A stretch of 64,000 nucleotides of DNA from GCA-2720865 sp047630275. Its GTDB lineage: Bacteria; Bdellovibrionota; Bacteriovoracia; Bacteriovoracales; Bacteriovoracaceae. Positions 25,557-32,435 of the stretch are shown piece by piece. Positions within the stretch are counted from its first letter, which is position 1. The number at the start of each line of letters is the position of its first letter. The stretch covers positions 310,001 through 374,000 of the forward strand of contig JBLHVN010000003.1 of assembly GCA_047630275.1 (NCBI GenBank). Direction: 5' to 3'. A model generated the notes under the pieces. That model was not told where the DNA came from. It did no database searches and was given only the letters and a program-made list of their open reading frames with translations. The position numbers and the translations under genes were made by a program.

Positions 25557-26360
25557 ATGGACTACCGATATATCAAAGCCTTTATTCTTACCGCTCATTT
25601 TGCTTCTTTTTCAAAGGCTGCTGAGTCCCTAAAGATCGCTCAATCCGCTGTAAGCCGTCAGATAAAACTGCTTGAAGAATCTCTTGGTGAAGAACTTATC
25701 ATCCGCTCTTCAAAGAAGGTCCTTCTTACAAATAAAGGCCGAGAGCTTTTTATAGCGGCTCAACAATTTGATAAGTTCGCTCTTGATATCTTTCAAAAAG
25801 AGGACTCTAGACCTATTCGTATTGGAATCCTACATGGTCTCCTTAAGAACTGGTTCACTCCTGTCTTGAGCCGTTTTCTTAAGAAAACAGACCGCTCAAT
25901 CTTTATGAAGATCGAAGATCATCCAGAATTAAAGCGCGGGATTGAAGATGGAAAATTTGATATCATCTTTACCACTGAGAATATTCAATCAGAGCTTATC
26001 TCTTCGTTAAAGCTCTTTGATGAGAAGATGGTTTTAATCTCTAAAGCAGAAGTTAATAAAAAGAAGCTTCATGAGTACCGCTGGGTGGTCTATTCTGAAA
26101 ATGACATGCTCTACCGACTAAGCAAGAAAGTATCCCCTTCAATCTTAGAAGTGGATTCTATAGAAACCATAATGGACATCGTAAGATCTGGTGTCGGAAT
26201 TGCTATCGTTCCTGATCATGTCCTCAAGAAAAATGAGACATTAAACGTATATGAACTTCCAAGCCTGCCAAAATCAGAGATCTATCTGACGACTCTAAAT
26301 TATAAGTCGATGCCAAGTCATATTAAGGAAATAGCTGATATGGTTCAATCTGATATTTAA
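25557..26360 (+). CDS. LysR-family transcriptional regulator
   Basis: 267 residues, slightly short for the family (about 300). The N-terminal winged helix-turn-helix is clear: FSKAAESLKIAQSAVSRQ then LEESLGEELIIRS. The remainder matches the substrate-binding effector domain, with DIIFTTE and VRSGVGIAIVPDHVL. The effector is unknown. It follows the HesB-like gene by 3 nt rather than facing a divergent target, so its target is not evident from position. Confidence 0.88.
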   Translation: MDYRYIKAFILTAHFASFSKAAESLKIAQSAVSRQIKLLEESLGEELIIRSSKKVLLTNKGRELFIAAQQFDKFALDIFQKEDSRPIRIGILHGLLKNWFTPVLSRFLKKTDRSIFMKIEDHPELKRGIEDGKFDIIFTTENIQSELISSLKLFDEKMVLISKAEVNKKKLHEYRWVVYSENDMLYRLSKKVSPSILEVDSIETIMDIVRSGVGIAIVPDHVLKKNETLNVYELPSLPKSEIYLTTLNYKSMPSHIKEIADMVQSDI

Positions 26361-26506
26361 AACGAACCTCCTACCAGCGGGTTACAGCTTCTGTAACCAA
26401 AACTAACTTAAACGCACCCTAATAATTTTCAATTAAGTTGAGGCAAATTCCTTTTTCTGGTTAATTGCCTTTAACAGACAAACCCACTAATACAGCGAGG
26501 TATTCA

Positions 26507-27169
26507 ATGACATTAACAACTAATTTAATGAGAGCTTTTGCTCTTATAGGGATTCTTGCGCTCCCATCTATACTTCACGCAAAGACTTATTCAAAGTCTA
26601 CTCGAATTTGGAATGAGTACTACCCTGATCACAACTGCAAGGTTCAATCTTGTGCCAGAAATGTTCCCCCTAAAGCGCTTGAAGCCTTTTTAGAAAAAGC
26701 TTCTTATTTTTATCCAGGAAAACTTACTTCAAACAAATGGATCATGGTTGTCGATTTTACTCAGCACTCTAAACAAAAGAGAGGTTATCTTATTAGCACG
26801 AGGACAGGTAAGGCCACAGCTTATCATGTAAGTCATGGAATTGGATCAGCGGATGGTAGAGGAAAAGCGGTTCGTTTTTCTAATCGCAATCAATCAAAGA
26901 TGAGCTCTCTAGGTCTTTATCTTACGGCGGAGACTTATCATGGGAAACACGGCTATAGCTTGAGGATGGATGGAAAAGAAAGCTCTAACTCCCGCGCTCG
27001 CTCTCGCGCCATTGTTATTCATGGCGCCTCATACATGGAAAAAACTTTTATCAACTCAAATAATAGATCTGGACGTTCTTGGGGTTGCCCCGCCGTTGCT
27101 CAAAGTCTTTCTCGCAATTTGATCGACAAGCTTAAAGGTGGAAGCCTCTATTATATTTACTCCGACTAG
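26507..27169 (+). CDS. Exported L,D-transpeptidase-like protein (YkuD_2 type)
   Basis: Start at ATG 26507, with GCGAGG 6 nt upstream, giving 220 residues; a TTG at 26465 is less likely. The signal peptide cleaves near LHAKTYS. The catalytic region is RAIVIHGASYM and SGRSWGCPAV, the His and Cys of the murein L,D-transpeptidase 2 family. Such enzymes act on peptidoglycan in the periplasm. In predatory relatives several remodel prey wall, but that is not shown here. A strong terminator follows. Confidence 0.85.
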   Translation: MTLTTNLMRAFALIGILALPSILHAKTYSKSTRIWNEYYPDHNCKVQSCARNVPPKALEAFLEKASYFYPGKLTSNKWIMVVDFTQHSKQKRGYLISTRTGKATAYHVSHGIGSADGRGKAVRFSNRNQSKMSSLGLYLTAETYHGKHGYSLRMDGKESSNSRARSRAIVIHGASYMEKTFINSNNRSGRSWGCPAVAQSLSRNLIDKLKGGSLYYIYSD

Positions 27170-27196
27170 TTTTTGGCAAAACATAGAGTTGATAGG

Positions 27197-27224
27197 AAAA
27201 GGGTCCGGGGGCGGACCCTTTTTT
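27197..27224 (+). terminator. Intrinsic terminator of the L,D-transpeptidase gene
   Basis: AAAAGGGTCCG and CGGACCCTTTT form an 11-bp stem with a GGGG loop, continuing into a run of six T, 28 nt after the stop codon. Confidence 0.92.
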
Positions 27225-27234
27225 GTGGATATGA

Positions 27235-27522
27235 TTAGTTACATCTGTACTTTACGTAAGCTGACCATTGTTTTTCAAGCTCACCATGTCTGTTTACTCT
27301 ATAAGACATACCGTTAACACCAGCTCCATAAACTTTGGCTCTTTTACTGTTACAGTTTTGAAGTCTGATTCTTCTGTCTTTGATGGCTTCAACAACGTCC
27401 ATCATTTTTGCTTCAGCGTCTGCTGCGCTAATACGACTAAAGACAGTGTGAACACCAGTTTCTGTTTCAGCAAAAAGTGCTGTTGATGTTAGTAGTGCGA
27501 AAGCTAAGATAAGTTTTTTCAT
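27235..27522 (-). CDS. Small secreted Cys protein, paralog A
   Basis: 95 residues with a signal peptide (MKKLILAFALLTS, cleavage near LFAETE). The mature part has about 77 residues with two Cys, one in NCNSKR and one in the terminal KYRCN. It shares a framework with the products of 29381-29671 and 29043-29381: E-x-E-x-GV at the mature N-terminus, an internal helix, VNRHGELE and a C-terminal RC. A strong AAAGGAG precedes the ATG. A perfect inverted repeat (27621-27640) lies 98 nt upstream of the start. Function unknown; it is likely periplasmic or secreted. Confidence 0.75.
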   Translation of the reverse strand: MKKLILAFALLTSTALFAETETGVHTVFSRISAADAEAKMMDVVEAIKDRRIRLQNCNSKRAKVYGAGVNGMSYRVNRHGELEKQWSAYVKYRCN

Positions 27523-27620
27523 TGTTTCTCTCCTTTAAAAAGAAATGTTTTGATTTGTTGAAACATATTTATCGAGGGATCCGTAGAACCTCAATCAAAC
27601 AAAACTTTTAGGCATCTTTT

Positions 27621-27640
27621 CTGTACCTTTTTGAGTACAG
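27621..27640. promoter_or_regulatory. Operator-like inverted repeat, copy 1
   Basis: CTGTAC, 8 nt, GTACAG: a perfect 6-bp inverted repeat. It lies between paralog A (minus) and the TIGR02147-type regulator gene (plus). The same repeat with a different 8-nt centre occurs at 29743-29762, before paralog C. A repressor or activator dimer would fit. Confidence 0.65.
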
Positions 27641-27721
27641 AGAATGTTCGTCACGAGAATAAAGTAAACCTAAAAGTGCCTGATAATAGGTATATTTACT
27701 TAAGAATCGTCGTCGTTGTTT

Positions 27722-27748
27722 TTGACAGTAAAAATTGAAACTTATAAT
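27722..27748 (+). promoter_or_regulatory. Promoter of the TIGR02147-type regulator gene
   Basis: TTGACA and TATAAT are both perfect matches to the sigma-70 consensus but are spaced by 15 nt instead of 17. The predicted start lies about 19 nt before ATG 27774, which supports that start. Short spacing often means low basal activity. Confidence 0.65.
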
Positions 27749-27773
27749 TTACGAAGACCAAGAGAGTACAAAG

Positions 27774-28619
27774 ATGAATCAAGAAATAGGCCTCCCACCG
27801 GAGGTGAGAAGTTATTCAGACTACCGGATCTTTTTAAAGGATTTCTTTTTATATAAGAAGACACAAAATTCAAGTTATAGCCACAGGGTCTTTATCAGAA
27901 AGGCAGAGATGAGCTCTCCTAGTCATTTAAAGATGGTCATTGATGGAAAGAGAAACCTAACGGGAAAGACGCTTAAGAAATATATTGGCGCCATTGGGTT
28001 AAAGAAAAAAGAAGCTAATTTCTTTTCACTATTAGTAAATTATAATCAAGAAACTAATCACGAAGAAAAGATTGCTCTTTTTCAAGAGATCATGAATGAA
28101 AGAAGAAAAAAAGGGCTCTCTGATATAGAAGAAGTTCAATATGACTTTCTTTCTAAGTGGCATTACGTGGCTATTTACTGTCTGTTAGACCTAAAGGGCT
28201 TCAAGTCAGATCCTGCCTGGATCTCTTCAAAGTTAAAAAAGAAAGTCTCTCTACAAAATATTGAAAAAGCCTTAAACGAACTTAAAAGGCTTAAGCTCAT
28301 CACAGAAAATGATCAGGGAGAGCTCGTCCAAACCAATGGCCCCCTTGATACCAGTGATCAAGTGCAGAACCTTGCTTTTAGAACTTATCATAAAAACATG
28401 GGAGAGCTTGCCATAAGTTCTCTAGAGAATGAGAAGGTAGAGCACCGAGAATTTAATGGTGTCACCATTCCTATTGATGTCAATAAACTAAGTGAAGTAA
28501 AAGAGATGATTAGGGCCTTTAGGCGGGAACTCAATGAAGTTGCTAGCAATATGGAAAACCCGAACGAAGTCTATCAAATGAATATCCACTTCTTTCCCCT
28601 CACAGAGGTCAACAAATGA
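27774..28619 (+). CDS. TIGR02147-family putative regulator
   Basis: A TTG at 27735 is in frame, but it precedes the -10 box, so ATG 27774 is chosen (281 residues). The features are those of the TIGR02147 family, known from Fibrobacter and Bdellovibrio: YSDYRIFLKDFF, FIRKAEMSSPSHLKMVI, DGKRNLTGKTLKKY and KKKEANFFSLLVNYNQ. The last 100 residues are the family's C-terminal domain (LNELKRLKLITENDQG is winged-helix-like). The N-terminal part resembles an XRE-type helix-turn-helix, so a regulatory role is likely but untested. It overlaps the small exported-protein gene by 4 nt. Confidence 0.8.
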   Translation: MNQEIGLPPEVRSYSDYRIFLKDFFLYKKTQNSSYSHRVFIRKAEMSSPSHLKMVIDGKRNLTGKTLKKYIGAIGLKKKEANFFSLLVNYNQETNHEEKIALFQEIMNERRKKGLSDIEEVQYDFLSKWHYVAIYCLLDLKGFKSDPAWISSKLKKKVSLQNIEKALNELKRLKLITENDQGELVQTNGPLDTSDQVQNLAFRTYHKNMGELAISSLENEKVEHREFNGVTIPIDVNKLSEVKEMIRAFRRELNEVASNMENPNEVYQMNIHFFPLTEVNK

Positions 28620-29014
28620 AAATAAAACTACTTTGCCTTTGCACCTTATCCCTTCTTTCATCAAATTCTTTTGGAGCTAGAGGTGGCGTCGGAGTTGGAA
28701 ATAGCCACGTTGTCGCTGGATTGAATATCAATCAAGGAATAAAAACTAAAGAGCAAGCGGTTGAGCTCTTAAAGAAACTAGCGGCTGAGATCAATTCAGG
28801 AAACTCTTCACGCGTAAATGAATATATCTCTCAAGGGGGCTGTGAAAAAGAGTACAGCGTGTTTAACGATGCGGAGTTCTTTGATTTTTACCCCATTGAG
28901 AAAGACTCAGTGAAGAGAACAAGCCAAGTGGCCATGCACTTAAGGATCTTTTTAAAGAATTGTAAGAAGGTTTCAAGCATAAAAGATGATGATGTCTTTG
29001 ATGGGCCTAAATAA
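28616..29014 (+). CDS. Exported Gly-rich small protein coupled to the regulator
   Basis: 132 residues with a signal peptide (cleavage near SFGARGG). The mature N-terminus is glycine-rich (GGVGVGNSHVVAG). A helical middle follows, and the C-terminal half has two Cys (GGCEKEYS and KNCKKVS). It overlaps the TIGR02147 gene (ATGA), a pairing of regulator and small exported protein that I would expect to be an operon. No family recognised. Confidence 0.65.
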   Translation: MKIKLLCLCTLSLLSSNSFGARGGVGVGNSHVVAGLNINQGIKTKEQAVELLKKLAAEINSGNSSRVNEYISQGGCEKEYSVFNDAEFFDFYPIEKDSVKRTSQVAMHLRIFLKNCKKVSSIKDDDVFDGPK

Positions 29015-29023
29015 AAGGCCCAT
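29001..29023. terminator. Possible terminator hairpin
   Basis: ATGGGCCT and AGGCCCAT form a perfect 8-bp stem with a 7-nt A-rich loop spanning the stop codon of the small exported protein. No proper T-run follows, so termination is doubtful. It may serve both this gene and the convergent paralog B. Confidence 0.35.
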
Positions 29024-29042
29024 TAGGATTTAGCCTTTATCG

Positions 29043-29381
29043 CTATTTGGAGCATCTCTTGTGGGCAATCTTAACAGTTGCTTGCTGAAAGGTTTCAAGC
29101 TCGCCATAACGATTTACCCGGTAAGCCTTCTTTACTGTAACTGCTTTTAGATCAACATACTTAGCTCTAGTAACGTTGCAGCCTCTTTGAGAATAGATAT
29201 TTCTAACTCTTTGATATTGATAAACGCCTTTTCCATTTTTAAGACCAGTAAGAGCCTCGTCAACTTTATCTAAGGCCTCAGCATCGCTTTGTCCCTTATA
29301 TCTAAAATAGAATTTATTAGTCCTGGCGCTAGCGTTATTTGCAAAGATTAATAAGGATAAGAGGATCAGCATGTTTTTCAT
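29043..29381 (-). CDS. Small secreted Cys protein, paralog B
   Basis: 112 residues from ATG 29381, which overlaps the stop of paralog C by one base (TAATG). A GTG at 29390 is possible but not needed. The signal peptide cleaves near NASARTN. The mature part has an alpha-helical AEALDKVDEALTGLKN segment, RGCNVTR with one Cys, and AYRVNRYGELE, ending in HKRCSK. The VNRYGELE block and terminal Arg-Cys match paralog A. It is read with paralog C in one operon. Confidence 0.75.
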   Translation of the reverse strand: MKNMLILLSLLIFANNASARTNKFYFRYKGQSDAEALDKVDEALTGLKNGKGVYQYQRVRNIYSQRGCNVTRAKYVDLKAVTVKKAYRVNRYGELETFQQATVKIAHKRCSK

Positions 29382-29671
29382 TAACGGCACCTATACTTGA
29401 GATGGGCCAAGTAAAAGGCCTTAATACTTCCATCTCTATCTGTTGTATAACGAAGACCAGGAACATCGACAGCATAGACTCTCCCTCTTCCCATTCCATT
29501 ACATTTATAATGTGGACCTCTGTAGCGGCCTCTTTTAACCTGATCCATAACTTCTCTGATCCTAGGCTCTATATCTTCTTCATTTTCTATTCGGAGCGTG
29601 ATGACTCCTGATTCTACTTCCGCCATGGCAGAAAATGATAACAGCAAAATAAGGGTGCAGAGTAATTTCAT
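29381..29671 (-). CDS. Small secreted Cys protein, paralog C
   Basis: 96 residues with a signal peptide (cleavage near SAMAEVE) and AGGAG before the ATG. The mature part shares E-x-E-x-GV, YKCNGMGRG, GLRYTTDRDG and a terminal KYRCR with paralog A. It is first in an operon with paralog B. The operator-like repeat at 29743-29762 lies 71 nt upstream of its start. Confidence 0.78.
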   Translation of the reverse strand: MKLLCTLILLLSFSAMAEVESGVITLRIENEEDIEPRIREVMDQVKRGRYRGPHYKCNGMGRGRVYAVDVPGLRYTTDRDGSIKAFYLAHLKYRCR

Positions 29672-29742
29672 CGAATCTCCTATGCCTGTTCTAGAATCCT
29701 AGAGCGTTGAAGTCTAATTGAATCCCTTTTTATAGGGGTTTC

Positions 29743-29762
29743 CTGTACTCAATTGTGTACAG
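29743..29762. promoter_or_regulatory. Operator-like inverted repeat, copy 2
   Basis: CTGTAC, 8 nt, GTACAG, the same half-sites as at 27621-27640. On the minus strand it is followed after 8 nt by TATAAA; the first copy is followed at the same distance by CCTAAA. The shared position relative to the box suggests a single regulator of both loci. Confidence 0.65.
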
Positions 29763-29875
29763 CAAGAATTAACACGCTTAGCACAATTGATCCTTAGCCG
29801 TGACGAATTTTTTGAAAGATTCACCTAATGACAAGAAGCTAACTCCTTCCTGACATTAGAGTATTTCTCATTTTC

Positions 29876-29881
29876 TAAAAT
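29876..29881 (+). promoter_or_regulatory. -10 box 6 nt before a GTG start
   Basis: TAAAAT, then 6 nt, then GTG 29888, with no ribosome binding site. This spacing is that of a leaderless message. Confidence 0.4.
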
Positions 29882-29887
29882 TAAGCA

Positions 29888-30541
29888 GTGAAATATAAAG
29901 ACCAACCCCTTCCTTGGATCATCTTCTTAAGCTTGCTTCATCTTATCTTGCTTATGCAACAGATTGAAAAGGACTCACCTAGGGCCTCAATGAAGACGCT
30001 CCCTCTTGCCCTTAGTATCGAACTCCATAAAGCGGTTAAAAGAAAGGAGCTCTCAAGGTCAATGAAGGGCTTAAAGGCCCTATCGATGGGAGAAGGATAT
30101 TCCTTTCGCCCCTTGCAAAAAGGAGAAGACTCTTCAAGTGCTCTTGGTGGAGGGCTTGGTGGTTTCTTAATAAATCAAGTCTTAGAAAATATAAACCATA
30201 TAGGTCTTAATGGGTTGGTAGAAGTGAGAATGGCCCTGGATAAAAAAGGAATCATTGAGAGAAAGAGAAGCACTATCAAGGGAGACAATCATGAACTTTG
30301 TGAACATGTTTGGTCTTATCTTTTACAGAAAAACAAAGAGAATATTCCTTTTTGGAAAAACCTAGCCGCTTCAAAAAGAATCAAGATAAAGATATTTTTT
30401 ATGGGTGAGGTCAACTCTAGGGAGTTGGCTTCAGTAAAAGGAGGAAAAAGTTATATAAGTGGTGATGAGCTCTTGGTCTTTGTTTATAAAAGGATCAATC
30501 CCTACAATTATTCTAATTCCGTTAACCTTCTTCAGCTTTAA
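29888..30541 (+). CDS. Membrane-anchored protein of unknown function
   Basis: GTG start, 217 residues. One N-terminal membrane segment (WIIFLSLLHLILLM) is followed by a basic linker and a Gly-rich stretch (GGGLGGFLINQ). A C-terminal domain with GLVEVRMALDKKGIIERKRS is reminiscent of the TonB C-terminal fold, in which a partner is read by a V-x-V-x-x-x-I-x-x-x-G pattern. That resemblance is weak. No exbB or exbD gene is near. Confidence 0.5.
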   Translation: MKYKDQPLPWIIFLSLLHLILLMQQIEKDSPRASMKTLPLALSIELHKAVKRKELSRSMKGLKALSMGEGYSFRPLQKGEDSSSALGGGLGGFLINQVLENINHIGLNGLVEVRMALDKKGIIERKRSTIKGDNHELCEHVWSYLLQKNKENIPFWKNLAASKRIKIKIFFMGEVNSRELASVKGGKSYISGDELLVFVYKRINPYNYSNSVNLLQL

Positions 30542-30647
30542 ATCAATCTGTATGATGCTAAGCCATGAACTCATTATTTTTTCTTCACCTACTCATCTTC
30601 TTTTAAATTCAACAAGTTACCAAATCTGATAAATTTAATCACTTTTT

Positions 30648-30653
30648 TATAAT
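30648..30653 (+). promoter_or_regulatory. -10 box of the HD-GYP-type gene
   Basis: A perfect TATAAT with a weak -35 (TCTGAT at 17-nt spacing). Transcription from it would give a leader of about 30 nt with AGGA before ATG 30689. Confidence 0.4.
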
Positions 30654-30688
30654 CTTCATTCAAATCAGATATTTTCCGATAGGAAACT

Positions 30689-32098
30689 ATGACCGATAGG
30701 AAGAAAATTATTCTCGTTACTGATAATAACGATGTCTCAGATTATATGAACCTCATTGTTTTTAAGTCTTTAAAAGCAGAACTAACCATCATGGTTAATA
30801 TTCAACATGCTTTATTAGAAATTCAAAAAGGAGCGAGGGCCGATTTAATAATCGTTGAACTTCCTCAAGCAGAAGGTCTACAGGAATTCTTCGACCAGGT
30901 TGATGGAAAGCAGAAGGTACCGGTTCTTTTTATAGCAGATGATAATCATATTCATCTTGCTGGTGAATACATCCCCTATCATCCTTTATGCGCCAAGGTT
31001 TCTTACAATCTTAGTGAACTCGTCATTGGAGGCGCCATTAAGAGGATGTTACGCATCTCTCGCCGCCAAGAAGTTGAACAAGTTGAAGAGATTACTCCTC
31101 AAGTAGAAGAAGAAAATCTTATTTATATGGAATTACCTATAGTTCTCTTTATGCGCGAGCAAACCATAAGCTATGACCTATATCTGAAGATGTCAGAAAG
31201 TAAATACGTTAAAGTCTTTAAAAGCGGCGAAGCTTTAGTAAAAGAAGACTTTGAGAAGTATCAAAAAAGATCTGTTAAGACCGTCTTTTTAAAGTCTGAG
31301 GACTATGTAAAAGCAACGGTAACTTTTTCAAATCAAATGTCCAGTGCTCTGGAAGTGAAAAACCTAAGGGTTGAACAATATATGGCCTTATCTCTATTCT
31401 CATTAGATAAAGTCAATAAGATCATCAACCGTTTAGGTCTTCGTGAAGAAGTTTTAATCCTAACCAATCAAGTATTAGGACTTAGCACTTCAATGATTGA
31501 GAAAAATAAAGACCTTTTAAAGCTTTTAAACACTTCACTTAACGGTAAAGACTTCTTAAGTGAACATACTATGATGTTGATCTTTATTACCTCCTCTATT
31601 GCAAAGTACATGGGCTGGCATTCAGTAACGACTTCTGAAAAGTTAACCACTGCTGCCCTCTTTCATGATATTAGCCTCGAAGATGAAGAGCTTGCTAAGA
31701 TAGAAGTGATCGACTCTTCAACAGAGAAGTTCTTTAGCCAAAGACAAATCTCAAAGCTGAGGAATCATCCTCAAGATTCAGTTAGTATCTTAGATAAGTT
31801 TCACGGTTTTCCCCCAGATGTAGATAAGATTATCTTGCAGCATCATGAAAGACCCGATGGCACTGGTTTTCCAAGAGGCCTTGACTGGAAAAGAATCTAT
31901 TCCCTTGCAGCGGTTTTTATCGTAGCGGAGGACTTTGTTACAGCAATCTATGAATGCGGTCTTAATCAAATCAATACGGAACATATCTTAGTAGAGTTTA
32001 AAAGAAAGTATGCCGGTAAAGGGAACTTCACCTTAGCCGTCGAAGCCCTCCATATAGCTCTTGGATATAGTGAGATAAAAACCTTACAGGCTGCCTAA
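30689..32098 (+). CDS. HD-GYP-like phosphodiesterase or cyclic di-GMP receptor (degenerate)
   Basis: 469 residues. The N-terminal 120 residues look like a response-regulator-type fold (ILVTDNNDVSDYM, LIIVELPQ) but lack a clear phospho-acceptor context. The middle is helical. The C-terminal HD-GYP region starts with AALFHDISLED and continues with NHPQDS and HHERPDGTGFPRG. The metal-binding HD and HHE are kept, but the family's HDIGK reads HDISL and GYP reads GFP. It may still cut cyclic di-GMP or only sense it. A membrane-protein gene starts at the base after its stop. Confidence 0.8.
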   Translation: MTDRKKIILVTDNNDVSDYMNLIVFKSLKAELTIMVNIQHALLEIQKGARADLIIVELPQAEGLQEFFDQVDGKQKVPVLFIADDNHIHLAGEYIPYHPLCAKVSYNLSELVIGGAIKRMLRISRRQEVEQVEEITPQVEEENLIYMELPIVLFMREQTISYDLYLKMSESKYVKVFKSGEALVKEDFEKYQKRSVKTVFLKSEDYVKATVTFSNQMSSALEVKNLRVEQYMALSLFSLDKVNKIINRLGLREEVLILTNQVLGLSTSMIEKNKDLLKLLNTSLNGKDFLSEHTMMLIFITSSIAKYMGWHSVTTSEKLTTAALFHDISLEDEELAKIEVIDSSTEKFFSQRQISKLRNHPQDSVSILDKFHGFPPDVDKIILQHHERPDGTGFPRGLDWKRIYSLAAVFIVAEDFVTAIYECGLNQINTEHILVEFKRKYAGKGNFTLAVEALHIALGYSEIKTLQAA

Positions 32099-32425
32099 GT
32101 GAATTCTATATTAAGTAAAATTTCTTCAGGCATGATCTACGGCATTATCCCCTTGGACTTATTCCTTCATTGTATAATCGGGGGGATTATCACTATCTAC
32201 TGCCTTAAAAAAAAGATCGGCCATTTTTATACTTTTTTAGCTCTTGTTAGTATTGCCGGTCTCAAAGAGGCCAATGACTACTTCTTTCATTATTATTCAA
32301 ATTGGCAGGAATACGCCTCAGATTTTGCCATCACCTTTACATACTTTGGAATCTCTTTGATGATTAGAAAGTTTAAATCTTTTAATTCATCCCCTAAAAA
32401 GACTAAAAAGATAATCATAAAATAA
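32099..32425 (+). CDS. Small membrane protein
   Basis: GTG start immediately after the stop codon of the HD-GYP gene, so translation is coupled. 108 residues with about three hydrophobic segments (LFLHCIIGGIITIYCL, FYTFLALVSIAGL and DFAITFTYFGISLMI) and a lysine-rich tail. The layout with a His-Tyr loop resembles small VanZ-like or membrane-sensor proteins, but no family is certain. It is probably a partner of the HD-GYP protein. Confidence 0.6.
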   Translation: MNSILSKISSGMIYGIIPLDLFLHCIIGGIITIYCLKKKIGHFYTFLALVSIAGLKEANDYFFHYYSNWQEYASDFAITFTYFGISLMIRKFKSFNSSPKKTKKIIIK

Positions 32426-32435
32426 AGAATTCATC

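Noticed and set aside
27621..27640. LexA (SOS) box
   Set aside because: The enterobacterial LexA site is CTGT-N8-ACAG (16 bp); here the half-sites are CTGTAC and GTACAG around N8, giving CTGT-N12-ACAG, and the neighbours are not DNA-repair genes.
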